A DNA stretch of 59,120 bases from an uncultured Treponema sp. (GTDB lineage: Bacteria > Spirochaetota > Spirochaetia > Treponematales > Treponemataceae). Of this stretch, positions 1-9,500 are shown one piece after another. Each line of letters begins with the position of its first letter. Within the stretch, counting starts at the first letter, position 1. A model generated the notes under the pieces. The model was not told the origin of the DNA. It searched no databases and saw only the letters and a program-made list of their open reading frames with translations. Position numbers and translations under genes: made by a program. The stretch covers positions 1-59,120 of the forward strand of contig CALDIB010000053.1 in the NCBI GenBank assembly GCA_937902125.1, in the 5' to 3' direction.

Positions 1-38
1 GGGGGAGCCGCAAAAGCCCGATGGAGAGGCGGCGCTGA
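1..38 (+). CDS. 3' end of an upstream phage gene (partial)
   Basis: The frame ending in TGA at 36-38 is open from the window edge, and its stop overlaps the next start as TGATG. That is the junction style of the other genes in this tail operon. Only about a dozen C-terminal residues are visible, so no function can be assigned. Confidence 0.4.
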   Translation, partial: GSRKSPMERRR

Positions 39-643
39 TGGGCGCGCAAATAACAAAGAGAATCGGCGAGCTATCCGCGCGGCTAAAAAAGGCCGACCTG
101 TCGCCGACGATGCGCAAGGTAAGCTCCTACTTGGTTTCGTCCGCCGTAAAGAAAATCAACGCCGGCGTTCCGCCTGAGAACGCGCCGCTAACACAAGCTG
201 TTAAGCAAGGAAACAAGACGCTGCGCGACAACGGCCAGCTTATGTCGTCGATAGCCCCGCAAAGCGGAAAGACATGGGCGGCCGCGCAAACGAATTTGAA
301 ATACGCGAAAATCCAGCAAGAGGGCGGAGAAATCCGGGGCGGCTCCAAGGGCCTTTGGATTCCGGCCTCGGCAAAGACGCGGACTTTGATGCGAAAGCAC
401 AACGCGCAAAAGCCCGGCGAGCTGATACAGGCGATGAAAGGCGACGGCTATTCCTTTTTCAGAACCAGGAAAGTCTTTTGCGCCAAGAGCAAGCGGGGAA
501 AGCCGTTCGCGCTTTTCATAATCAAGGAAAGCGTCAAGATTCCCGCCCGCCCATTTTTGCACATCGACGAGAAGGACGAAAAACACATCCAAAGGGAAAT
601 AAGAAACGGAGTGCGAGAGGCGCTCAAGGGAGGAAGCGAATGA
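38..643 (+). CDS. Phage virion morphogenesis protein (Mu gpG / P2 gpS-like tail completion)
   Basis: This 201-aa protein matches the virion morphogenesis family (PF05069 type), which acts at the head-tail joint or in tail completion. Family-typical elements are the early 'L...GQLMSSI' segment near residue 67, the 'YAKIQQEGGEI' segment near residue 90, and the C-terminal 'IPARPFLHID' signature near residue 168. The protein is basic overall, as usual for the family. The start overlaps the upstream stop (TGATG) and the stop overlaps the next ATG (ATGA), so it is translationally coupled on both sides. The family is recognised from conserved motifs; its exact assembly step is inferred from relatives. 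Confidence 0.8.
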   Translation: MGAQITKRIGELSARLKKADLSPTMRKVSSYLVSSAVKKINAGVPPENAPLTQAVKQGNKTLRDNGQLMSSIAPQSGKTWAAAQTNLKYAKIQQEGGEIRGGSKGLWIPASAKTRTLMRKHNAQKPGELIQAMKGDGYSFFRTRKVFCAKSKRGKPFALFIIKESVKIPARPFLHIDEKDEKHIQREIRNGVREALKGGSE

Positions 644-1062
644 CAATAGAAGCGGTGACGGATTCGCTCAAGGAAGCGATACAAGAGCAGCTGGGGTTTC
701 CGGCATTCCTCTTGCCGCAAAAGGCGGCGAACAACACGGCCCACATAGACCTGCTCTTCCAAGACTTGGAGCCGAACGGCGAAGGCGGCGAAAAGCTTTC
801 CTTCCTGGCGGAATACAGGACGGCGGGAACGCACGCGAAGTGGCTTGGAAAGACGGCCTCGCTTCGGCGAAAGCTTAGGGCGGTGGAATGCTCGCACATG
901 TTTTTTGAGGCGGACGACGTGGCGCTCAGGGCCTACTGGATTGGGAACGGAAAGCCGCGCTGGGTGTATCCTAGCGAAGATGAAAGCTCGATGCCGGCGG
1001 AATACGCCGTTCCGTACAGAATCGAGATTGACATGCCAACAAACCTTATTACGGAGGAATGA
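640..1062 (+). CDS. Probable phage tail terminator / Gp37-like protein
   Basis: This is a 140-aa protein beginning MTIEAVTDSL. The start at 640 overlaps the previous stop as ATGA, so longer in-frame extensions upstream are rejected. Size and position, between the gpG-like protein and the tail tube, fit a tail terminator or neck protein (lambda gpU or Mu gp37-type). The sequence is not distinctive enough to name a family. The C-terminal half is rich in Trp, Tyr and Phe and looks beta-rich. The role is inferred from gene order. Confidence 0.55.
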   Translation: MTIEAVTDSLKEAIQEQLGFPAFLLPQKAANNTAHIDLLFQDLEPNGEGGEKLSFLAEYRTAGTHAKWLGKTASLRRKLRAVECSHMFFEADDVALRAYWIGNGKPRWVYPSEDESSMPAEYAVPYRIEIDMPTNLITEE

Positions 1063-1065
1063 AAA

Positions 1066-1833
1066 ATGAAACCGGGCGGAAAAGACGGAAAACTCTACAA
1101 AATTCACGAAGAGGCGGAAATTTCCGGAGGCTCTTCGGTAGCGCTTGGAAGAAGCGGATTCTACAGAATCAAGCGCGTGGGCGACAACACGGCGCTCCCG
1201 CAGCCGAGCAACGAGGACTTGGCCAAAGGAGCCCGCGCGATGGTACCAGGCGACGTGGTCCACCTTTGGGCTGGCCAGGCTTTGGCCGAGGGCGACGAGG
1301 TCATACCCTTGCGCCTTGTCCTCATCAGCTTTGTCAAGGACGTTTCCAACTCAAAGCAGGGAACGAGCTACGACGTTTCGACGCAGGAGAATTTGGACTC
1401 CGGCGTGCGCGAGTACATCACCGGCGCGTTCAGCGAATCCAGCGGAACAATCAACGGAACGGTTGAGACCGACAGCGAGGCGCAACGCGAGCTTTTGAAC
1501 CAGTTCAGCTCCGTAGCCGTTGAGGATGGCGAGCATTACGCCATCTTCCCCGCAAAGGAAACCAAGCAGGACTACATGCTCAGCCGACGCGAGACGGAGA
1601 CTGTCGGACAGACCGCCGTGTGGGAGCACTTCCCTGTGACGGTAGAATCGCTCAACATGGACAAACCCTTGGACGGCGAGCAGAATTTCAACTTCAACTA
1701 CAAGGTTGACGGCGGAAACCACCCCGGAATGATTTACTACACCGTCCGCGACTTGAGCGCGAACGGACAGCAGGGCGGCTCGCAAGGATCCGATCCTTCC
1801 GACCCCAGCGGCGACCCTGAGGGAGGCGATTGA
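1066..1833 (+). CDS. Major tail tube protein (putative)
   Basis: This 255-aa protein is preceded by a strong ribosome site (GGAGG at 1053-1057). Its position directly before the frameshifting chaperone pair and the tape measure gene is the normal place of the tail tube gene. The composition is balanced and beta-rich, with a low-complexity Gly/Ser/Asp/Pro tail from about residue 235, which is common at tube-protein C-termini. No C-terminal Ig-like decoration domain is evident. The assignment rests on synteny and size rather than a recognised motif. Its stop overlaps the next start (TGATG at 1831-1835). Confidence 0.6.
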   Translation: MKPGGKDGKLYKIHEEAEISGGSSVALGRSGFYRIKRVGDNTALPQPSNEDLAKGARAMVPGDVVHLWAGQALAEGDEVIPLRLVLISFVKDVSNSKQGTSYDVSTQENLDSGVREYITGAFSESSGTINGTVETDSEAQRELLNQFSSVAVEDGEHYAIFPAKETKQDYMLSRRETETVGQTAVWEHFPVTVESLNMDKPLDGEQNFNFNYKVDGGNHPGMIYYTVRDLSANGQQGGSQGSDPSDPSGDPEGGD

Positions 1834-2273
1834 TGCTTTTGACGGAAGAGCCGAGATACTGGTTTTGCCCGGACGCTCGCGGCAACTTAAGCCTTCCCGA
1901 AACGGAAAGGCTCTCGGTCGAAATCATAAGGCCGGCCGCGTTCCAGTCCAAGGAATTCGTTTCCGTTCAGTCAACGAGGGAGTTCTACAAGAGCGACCAG
2001 CCGCTTGACGAAAACGGGAATCCGCGCGAGGTGAAGAAGTTCAAGAGCGTGACCACCGAGCTCAAGGTGAACGCCGACTACATCCTCCGCGAGTGCGTAG
2101 GCAAAATCAAGAATCTTAGCGTCAAGGGAGCGGACGGCAAGGAGCGCGAAATCAAGAGCGGCTCCGAGCTGGCCGACTGCCGCGCCTACGGAGTCGGCGA
2201 AATCGTCTCGGCGATTTGCAACGAGGTGAGGAGCGACGTTCCGACCGACGCAAAAAAAAAGACCTTAGAATAG
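1833..2273 (+). CDS. Tail assembly chaperone, short form (gpG-like)
   Basis: The zero-frame product is 146 aa, starting at ATG 1833 (a TTG at 1830 is also in frame) behind GGGAGG at 1821-1826. It is the upstream half of the classical G/G-T chaperone pair that holds the tape measure protein during siphophage tail assembly. The last codons before the stop pass through nine consecutive A residues forming a frameshift site. Gene order (tube, this gene, frameshifted extension, tape measure) is diagnostic even though the protein sequence itself is poorly conserved. Confidence 0.7.
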   Translation: MLLTEEPRYWFCPDARGNLSLPETERLSVEIIRPAAFQSKEFVSVQSTREFYKSDQPLDENGNPREVKKFKSVTTELKVNADYILRECVGKIKNLSVKGADGKEREIKSGSELADCRAYGVGEIVSAICNEVRSDVPTDAKKKTLE

Positions 2274-2599
2274 GCGCTCAAATCGTGTTCGCCGGGCTCT
2301 GGCCTCCCGACTGGGGCCCGGAATACGACGAGGCCAAGGAAACAATCCCTTGGCCGGAAAGCGAGACTGGCTACATCAGGATCAAGAGGGGAAATTTCAA
2401 AAAGTACGTGACAGAAGAGCTCAGCGCCTTGTTCCAGATTTGGCGCAGGGTCAAGGCTTACGGCTGGCCGCAGGGAAAAGGCTGGCTGGCCGAGCCTGAG
2501 GCCGTCCGAGTGGCCGTGGAGCTTTTGGACGCGGAGCGGGAAACTTGGCTGGCTTGGGAGAAGGAAAGGAATGCAAGAGGCGATAACGGACGAGCTTAG
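1833..2599 (+). CDS. Tail assembly chaperone, long frameshifted form (gpGT-like)
   Basis: A -1 ribosomal slip at 2255-2261 joins the 1833 frame to an overlapping frame that stays open to 2599, giving a fusion of about 255 aa. The extension is Trp-rich ('FAGLWPPDWGPEYDE'), contains 'ELSALFQIWRRVKAYGWP', and has no good start or ribosome site of its own, so it is best explained as the T domain. In lambda the long form is a minor product, and the T domain recruits the tail tube protein. The 3' end overlaps the tape measure start by 29 nt. Confidence 0.75.
2255..2261 (+). promoter_or_regulatory. Programmed -1 frameshift slippery heptamer
   Basis: The heptamer A AAA AAG lies in the correct register relative to the zero frame (codons AAA at 2256 and AAG at 2259), in a run of nine A at 2252-2260. 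Slipping back one base enters the frame that reads through to 2599. The zero-frame stop is only 10 nt further on, at 2271. A_AAA_AAG is the most efficient bacterial -1 slippery sequence. Confidence 0.8.
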
Positions 2600-5240
2600 G
2601 GTTCTTGTGACCGCCGAGGTCGACAAGGCCATAAGGAGCCTAAAAAGCGTTGACTCAAAGACGAGCGAGACTGAAAAATTGTTCAAGTCGCTCGGCGGCT
2701 CCATAGCCGGAGCGTTCTCAATCAAGGCCGTGTCCGACTTCGCGCGAAAGTCCGCCGAGGCCTGGCGGGTCCAAAAGGAAGCCGTCAGCGTGATGAACCA
2801 AGTCCTTAAGTCCACCGGCGCGGAGGCTTGGACAAGCAGCGCCGAGCTTAAGGAAATGGCCGCCTCCCTCCAGCAAGTTACCAACTACGGCGACGAGACA
2901 ATCGTTTCGATGCAGGGCGTTTTGCTCGGCTTCAGGAACATAACCGGAAAGAATTTCGAGCACGCATCCAAGGCGATTTTGGACATGGCCACCGTCATGA
3001 AGATGGACTTGTCCAGCGCGGCGCAAGTCGTTGGAAAAGCGCTCGACGACCCGATAAACGGCCTCGGCTCCCTTTCGCGGCAGGGCTTCCATTTCACCGA
3101 ACAGCAAAAGCAAATGCTCAAGGCGATGGTCGAAGCCGGCGACATGATGGGCGCCCAAAAAATCATCCTTGAGGAATTGGACGGAACTTACGGCGAAGCC
3201 GCCGAGGCCGCCGCAGACCTGGGAACGCAAGTAAAGAATTCGGCGGGCGACGTTCTTGAGGGCTTTGGCAAGGTTTTTTCATTTTTGGGCGAACATAGCG
3301 GAGCCTTGAAGCTGACAAAGAAAGCGCTGGACGCGGTAGCTGCGGCCTTCAACAACGTGGAGCGCAACGCGGCCAGGCTGTCCGGCGGAGAAAAGTACAA
3401 CGACTGGTACGAAGGCCTTGAGGACGCTGACAAGCTCAAGGAAGCGACCGACCAAATCCGCCTTTGGGAGGAGGAATATAAGAAAGCCAAGGCTCTTTCC
3501 GACGAGGCGGGCGGCCGCGACTGGGTTTTAAAACGAGATGAAACCCGCGCTAAGAATCAGCTTGATTATTTTAAAGACCAAAAAGAAAATCTCATTGAGC
3601 AAATCCAATACAAAAAAGACCTGCAATCGATAACAAACGCGCAAGCGCGCGCGGAGGAGGAATTGGACAAGGCCGTCACCCAAGTCGGAGAGACCTACAA
3701 AAAATTCGCCAAAGACGACCCAGCCTACAAGCTTAAAGAACTTCAAAAAGCGCTGGAAGAGATAAGCAAGCAGAGGGCGGACATAAAGCCGATCGACACC
3801 AAGGAGCTTGAGGCGGAGCTCAAGAGGCTCAACAAGCTGAAACTTGACCTAGTCCGGCAGTCGGACAAGGCTGGCGACGGACTTGGCGGCTTGCGTTTCA
3901 AGGAGCAGGCCGAAGAAGCCGCGAGGGAAATTCTTTCTGTCCAGCAGAAATTGGCCTTCGCCAAAAAACACAACGCCGGGCTTTTGGACATCGACGCAAA
4001 CGAGTTGAACGCAAACCTCGACGCGGCGGAAAAGGCGATTCTCAAAAAAATGGCCGAAATCAAGGCCAACGGAAAGAAGACCTGGCAGGAAATTTTCTCC
4101 GACACGACCGGCGTTGACAAGTCGCTTTACTCCAGCGGAGAGGAGGCCGCCGACCAATACCTCAAAGGGCTTGGCGAGAGGATAAAAGAGGACGACGAAA
4201 TATCGGAACTCTTGGGAAAAAAAGTCTTCAAAAAGGATTCGCTTGAAAAAGAGGCGAAAGAAATTGAAGGAATCATAAGAAAGCTTCTTGCTGTTCCCGA
4301 AGAAGAATTCCTTAACGCCGCCGGCGGTTTTGAGACGAAAGACAAGGCCATTCAAAAACTCATCGAGCGATACAAGGAATTGGGCGAGGCTATTGAGAGC
4401 TTGCCGCCTGAAGACGAAATCCAATACGCCGACGCTTTCGACAGGCTGGCCGCCAGTGTTGAAAGCGCGGTCATAAAAATAGGAGAGTTGAACGCAGCCC
4501 AGGCGCAGGCGCTTGGAAGCCTTGCCGGAAACTTGGCCTCGGTCTCTTTCTCCGGAGTGCAGTCCGGCGCGACCGCCCTGGCCGAAGCGCTTGGCGAGGG
4601 CGCCGACTCAAGCGAGGCGTGGGCGGCCGGACTTCAAGCCATGGCGGAGGAAATTCTTAACAAGCTTCCCCTTTTGTTCACGCAGGCAGGTTTGGCTCTC
4701 ATAGGGCAAGGAATGTGGCCGATTGGACTTGGGCTTTTGGCGGCCGGACTTGGAAGCGGAATTGTGGCCGGAGTTTACAACGGCATGAAAAAAAGCGCCC
4801 AGAAAAAAGCAGAGGCCAACGCGGATGGAGGCGTTTACGGCGACGATGGAATGGCGGCGTTCGCGCTTGGAGGAACTTTCACAAACAGCGTCGTTTCATC
4901 GCCGACATTCTTCAAGTTCAGGAGGGGAAGCGGATTCGGAACAGGGCTTATGGGAGAGGCAGGCCCCGAGGCGATAATGCCGTTGACGCGCGGCGCGGAC
5001 GGCTCGCTCGGAGTGAGGGCTGTCGGCACGGAAGCCGGCGGCGGCGAAGAGGCTGAGGGAACGATAGTGTTCAACTTTTATTCAAGCGAAAAGGCCGAAG
5101 TGACGGAAAGCTCCGGCGATAAAAACGGGCAGGAAAAGGTTTTCAATGTTGTCGTCGGCGCGGTGAGAACCGCCACCATGGGCGGAAAACTTGACACCGT
5201 TTTCCAAACAAGATTCGGACTAAAAGCGAGGGGAATATGA
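2571..5240 (+). CDS. Tail tape measure protein
   Basis: This 889-aa protein sets tail length and is ejected with the DNA. The N-terminal ~230 residues carry the usual tape-measure features: the 'FSIKAVSDFARKSAE' helix, 'ALDDPINGLGSLSRQGFHF', and an Ala/Glu-rich coil. Residues ~350-560 are charged coiled coil. Residues ~699-740 are a long hydrophobic, Gly-rich stretch suited to membrane insertion. The C-terminus holds the common 'GEAGPEAIMPL' motif. At about 0.15 nm per residue the tail would be roughly 130 nm long (inference). The start at 2571 follows AAGGAAAGGA. The stop overlaps the next start (ATGA at 5237). Confidence 0.9.
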   Translation: MQEAITDELRVLVTAEVDKAIRSLKSVDSKTSETEKLFKSLGGSIAGAFSIKAVSDFARKSAEAWRVQKEAVSVMNQVLKSTGAEAWTSSAELKEMAASLQQVTNYGDETIVSMQGVLLGFRNITGKNFEHASKAILDMATVMKMDLSSAAQVVGKALDDPINGLGSLSRQGFHFTEQQKQMLKAMVEAGDMMGAQKIILEELDGTYGEAAEAAADLGTQVKNSAGDVLEGFGKVFSFLGEHSGALKLTKKALDAVAAAFNNVERNAARLSGGEKYNDWYEGLEDADKLKEATDQIRLWEEEYKKAKALSDEAGGRDWVLKRDETRAKNQLDYFKDQKENLIEQIQYKKDLQSITNAQARAEEELDKAVTQVGETYKKFAKDDPAYKLKELQKALEEISKQRADIKPIDTKELEAELKRLNKLKLDLVRQSDKAGDGLGGLRFKEQAEEAAREILSVQQKLAFAKKHNAGLLDIDANELNANLDAAEKAILKKMAEIKANGKKTWQEIFSDTTGVDKSLYSSGEEAADQYLKGLGERIKEDDEISELLGKKVFKKDSLEKEAKEIEGIIRKLLAVPEEEFLNAAGGFETKDKAIQKLIERYKELGEAIESLPPEDEIQYADAFDRLAASVESAVIKIGELNAAQAQALGSLAGNLASVSFSGVQSGATALAEALGEGADSSEAWAAGLQAMAEEILNKLPLLFTQAGLALIGQGMWPIGLGLLAAGLGSGIVAGVYNGMKKSAQKKAEANADGGVYGDDGMAAFALGGTFTNSVVSSPTFFKFRRGSGFGTGLMGEAGPEAIMPLTRGADGSLGVRAVGTEAGGGEEAEGTIVFNFYSSEKAEVTESSGDKNGQEKVFNVVVGAVRTATMGGKLDTVFQTRFGLKARGI

Positions 5241-5593
5241 GCGTTGCGATAGAATGGCCCAGCCAACTTCCGATTCCAAAAATTGACGGACTTTCGGCGC
5301 AATACGAGAGAGCCACAATCAGGACGGAAATGGACGCGGGGCCCGCGAAGACAAGGCGAAGGTTCACGGCTGTTCCAAAGAGCTTCACTTGCTCGCTGAT
5401 TTTGCGGGAAGACAAAAGGGCTCTGCTTGACGCTTTCTACAAGGACAGTCTTGGTTTTGGAACATTGCGCTTTCTTATGAAGAACCCGCAAACCGGAAAT
5501 AAAGAGACGTTCCGCATGAAGGAGCCTCCTTCGGAAAATGGAAACGACGGAGGACTTTGGGATGTGACGTTGAGCTTGGAGAGGATGCCATGA
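5237..5593 (+). CDS. Phage minor tail protein (gpM-like)
   Basis: This 118-aa protein sits directly after the tape measure gene, where lambda-like phages encode gpM, a tail-tip baseplate ring protein. It contains a 'RRRFTAVPKSFTCSLIL' segment, then 'FYKDSLGFGTLRFLM' and a Gly/Trp beta segment near the end, consistent with the beta-rich distal tail fold. Start and stop both overlap their neighbours as ATGA. The assignment combines size, synteny and general resemblance. Confidence 0.6.
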   Translation: MSVAIEWPSQLPIPKIDGLSAQYERATIRTEMDAGPAKTRRRFTAVPKSFTCSLILREDKRALLDAFYKDSLGFGTLRFLMKNPQTGNKETFRMKEPPSENGNDGGLWDVTLSLERMP

Positions 5594-6063
5594 TAAGCAA
5601 TGAGGCCAAAATCGAATTGTTCAAGGAAGACACGGACGCGGTCTTTCTGCACTTGCTGAAAATTTCCGTGGAGGGAAAAGAGCCTTTGCGATTCGTTGAC
5701 AATACGGAGGCTGTAGTCTCAAACGGCGAAAGCTATTCTCCTGTCGCCTTCGAGATTCAGCTGCCGGAACAAAGCCAGGACGGAAAGACAAGCCCATGCC
5801 GCCTTGCCGTTGACAATGTTGACAGGGTTATAGCCGAGACCGTGAAAAACGCGGACGCGGCGGGGCTCAAGATTTACGCGGAGGTTTCGTTGATAATGGC
5901 GCAAACTCCGGACACGCCGGAACGTGGCCCTATCAAATTTTTACTGCGGAATGTTACTGTCACAAAAAATGACGTCAGAGGAGAACTTTACGACTCATTC
6001 ATTTACGACCGCAAGATTCCTGAGGGCGTTTACACCCCCAATGACTTTCCGGGGCTGTTTTGA
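5590..6063 (+). CDS. DUF1833 phage minor tail protein (gpL-like position)
   Basis: This 157-aa protein starts at 5590, where ATG overlaps the previous TGA (ATGA); an in-frame ATG at 5557 lies inside the previous gene and is rejected. It matches the DUF1833 family along its length: 'LFKEDTDAVFLHLLKI', then 'YSPVAFEIQLPEQSQD', the 'VDNVDR' motif, and a terminal 'YTPNDFPGLF'. In siphophages of the D3112/B3 type this family occupies the slot of lambda gpL, between the gpM-like protein and the NlpC/P60 peptidase. Its role in the tail tip is inferred. Confidence 0.75.
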   Translation: MISNEAKIELFKEDTDAVFLHLLKISVEGKEPLRFVDNTEAVVSNGESYSPVAFEIQLPEQSQDGKTSPCRLAVDNVDRVIAETVKNADAAGLKIYAEVSLIMAQTPDTPERGPIKFLLRNVTVTKNDVRGELYDSFIYDRKIPEGVYTPNDFPGLF

Positions 6064-6500
6064 ACGTCGCAGACTGGGCCCGCTCTTACATAGGAATACC
6101 GTTCAAAAGCGGCGGGCGCGACAGAAGCGGAGTGGACTGCTACGGGCTTGTCAGGCTTGTCTATTTGGAACAGGCCGGCGCGCAGCTTCCCTCATTAGAC
6201 GACCTTTACAAGGACGCATTGAAAGCGGCTGAAACCGAGCCTTTGTTCGTCGCAAACGTCCCTCTTTTGCTAGGAGAGCGGCATGAAAATCCTAAATTTC
6301 TCGACGTGGCCGTAATTCTTGAGCGAGGACATCCCACACATTTGGGCGTTTACGTCGGCGGAGGCTTTATACTTCACGCGACGCGGAGGCTTGGAGTCAT
6401 CTTGCAAAGAAAGACGGACCCCGATTTGAGCCGCCGCATAGAGGGGTATTATGCCGTTAAAATTGCGGACGCAGATTCATCCGTTTTCGGAAAAGTATGA
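6060..6500 (+). CDS. NlpC/P60 family tail-tip peptidase (gpK-like)
   Basis: This 146-aa Cys-His peptidase probably cuts peptidoglycan cross-links during DNA entry. The nucleophile motif 'DRSGVDCYGLV' places the catalytic Cys at residue 27, and the catalytic His at 94 lies in 'HLGVYVGG', with a further His at 106. Only the catalytic domain is present; the JAB/MPN domain of lambda gpK is missing. Translation starts at TTG 6060, overlapping the previous stop (TTGA). The 3' 50 nt overlap the next gene out of frame. Confidence 0.85.
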   Translation: MNVADWARSYIGIPFKSGGRDRSGVDCYGLVRLVYLEQAGAQLPSLDDLYKDALKAAETEPLFVANVPLLLGERHENPKFLDVAVILERGHPTHLGVYVGGGFILHATRRLGVILQRKTDPDLSRRIEGYYAVKIADADSSVFGKV

Positions 6501-9500
6501 AGATTCGACAGTCGAGCGCGACTCAATACGCAACATTTTCAAAAACCTGAATGCCAACGCAAATATTGAAAACGCAGTCATTTTAGTTGAGGACGAGCCC
6601 ATTCGCGGAGATTGGGACAGAATTCCAGAGGACGGAAGCCGCGTCTACATAAGGATAATGCCGGAGGGCGACACCCCCAAAGAAGCCGGCATAAATAAAA
6701 TAGGCTTCGGCGGTTTTGCGGCGGCGCTGGGCTTGATGTTGATGTTTACGCCAGCGGCAGGATTGGGGGTGGCCATGATTGGGGTAGGCATGGCTGTGGC
6801 GTTTACAGGCTTTCTGTTGGTGAATATGTCTTTCGACGTTCCGACAGTGAAAAACAGGGAACGGCCAAAACAAGACCCGTCGCTCAGGGGCGGCTCAAAC
6901 CAAGCCAGACCGTACGGAACGATTCCCGTGGTCTTCGGCCGCCATTTGCTCTCGCCGGACTATGCGGCCTCCCCATACACTCATGTCAGCAGCAACGACA
7001 ACGCCCAATATTTGCGTCAGCTTTTTTGCCTTGGATACGACGACCAGGAAGTTGAGCTGGACAGCCTGAAAATTGGCGATACAAAAATTAAGGATTTCAA
7101 TTCCGACGGAAAGAACCTTGTAAAAACAGAAATTCTGAGAAATGGAACCCAATCCAGCTTTTTCACCAAAGTGGTGAAAGAAGAGCAAGTGAACTCGATT
7201 TTAAAGAACAAGAGCGATTCAGGAGCGTCGGGAGCGATTGTCAGAACAACGGCGGCAAACTGTCGAAGCATTGAGGTTGACATTTTTTTTCCGACAGGCC
7301 TTTTTCAATACTCAGACAAAGGCGTCTTGCAGTATTTGAACTGTGAAGTTTCAGCGTGGTACAAACCGGCTGGCGCGGAGGACAGCGCGTACACAAAGTT
7401 CGCAGGCTGGAACCTCAACCGAAAGGACACAAAGACCATCCGAAAAAGCGCTCGCTCGCCAAATCTTGAAATCGGCGCTTACACCGTAAGAATTGTGCGG
7501 GAAACTGGAGACCGCAACGACACAAAGCAGACTGACCAAGTGTATGTAGGCTCAATAAGGTCCATCACCATGGACGCTCCAGTCAAGGCGGAACGGGCAA
7601 AAAATCTGCTTTTCATCGCGACACAGACAAAGGCTTCCGACATGGCGCAGGGGGTCATTGACAAGCTCAACTGCGTCGTCCAGTCGAAGATTCCAGACTA
7701 TTCAGGAAACGGGAGCGGCCCGGAAGCATGGACTCCAGCGCTGACGGCAAATCCTGCGAGCTGCGTTCTTTACTGCCTTCGTGGAAAAATAAATGTTGAG
7801 CCGGTCCCGGACGATGCGATTAACTGGGAGTCCTTTGAATATTGGTGGAATTTCTGTGAAAGGGAAAAGTTTTATTTCAACGCCGTCTTGACAGAAACAA
7901 GAACAATCTCCGACTTAATTTCCATGATAGCGCAAGTCGGACGCGCGAGCGTCATAAAAAGCGACGGAATTTTTTCAGTGGTAATTGACGAACTGAAAAC
8001 CGTTCCCGTCCAGCTGTTCACCCCGAGAAATTCCATAGACTTCTCTGAGCAGCTGATCATGTCGGAAGTTCCCGATCAAATTGACTACAGTTTTATCGAC
8101 GAGGAAGGCGGCTGGGCTCAAAACACGCGCAGCGTCTACAACACCGCCAGCGGGAACTTCGACGAGGCTAATCCGCCAAAAACGCCGCGGCAAGAATCGT
8201 CTGTGTGGGGAATTACCAACGCCAAACAAATTTTTAGGTTCGCCAGATACCAGCAAGCCGTTTCCAAATATCGAAGGTCGGTTTATTCGATAAAGACCGA
8301 CATCGAATTCATTATGTGCCAAAAGGGAGACTTGATTGAATATTCCGGCGACACGGCCATGACAGGAACCGCATACGGCCGCGTCAAGGAACTAATTCTA
8401 GAGGATGGCAAAATTGCCGGCATAGTTTCCGACACGCTTTTGGAGTTTGGCGAAGGCGACTATGGAATGCGAATCCGCGATCCAAACGCGGGCATAACAA
8501 CGGTGGCCGTCAGAAACGAGGAAACGAGCGACTTTTTCTGTCTTTTTCAAACGCCTATTGAAAAAGGCGTGGCGGAAGGCGACCTTTTCACGCTCGGCTT
8601 GCGGAACAAAATGACAAAAGAGCTTGTTGTCATTGAGGTAGTGCCGGACGACAATCTCACGGCGGAAATCAAGTGCGTTGACTTGGCTCCGGAAATTTTC
8701 AAAGTTGACGACCCGAATTATGTCATTCCTCCATTTGAAAGCAAGCTGACTGTCGGCGGACTTGTTGACAACGGCTATGAGGACATCAAGCTTTGGAACA
8801 CATACAGAACTTACTGCGATTATGAAGAGGAGCCCCAAAAGCCAAAAGGCGACGGAAGCGACAACGGCTGGCACAGAATTCATACCGTCGAAAGCCGCTG
8901 GGAGTCCCACAAAACGGCCCGCAATATTTTTGAAGGCGAATGGAGCGCTCCATTGCCAACCGTCGAGCAAGTGGAAAACAAGCTTTCCAAAATACCCGCC
9001 GCAGACACCACACCTCCTTCTGTTCCTGAAATACGGGATGTCGCCATAACAAAACTTGGCGACGCAGACATAACATTTTCTCCGTCAACGGACCTGGAAA
9101 GCGGAGTGGCCGAATATAATGTATGGATTCGGAAAAAAAAAGGTTCGGATTTCGACGTTAGATGGCAAGTCGCCGGAAAAATTCCTCACGATGAAAACGC
9201 GGACGGGTTCCATTTTCTGTGCAAAACAAGCGACAAATTTGAAAGCTATCTTTGCGCGATTTCGGCAATTGACAAGAATTTCAACGAATCGGCGAAATGC
9301 GAGTCGGTCGAATTTCTCAGCGAAGTGACAGCAGTCCCAGCCGTTCCTGGAACTGTCAGAGCGTCGGCGGAAAGGGATTTTGTCAGCCTCGAGGCGGAAC
9401 GAGTGGAAGGCTCGGACTTGGCATATACGGGCAGAACATACGAATGGCAACTGTCAAAGGACGGCGGAGAAACATGGAGCGGAAGCCTGAGTCTTGGAAA

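Noticed and set aside
448..1263. 271-codon - strand reading frame across the first phage genes
   Set aside because: It is antisense to three tightly coupled phage genes and is a by-product of the GC-rich codon pattern; no start signal.
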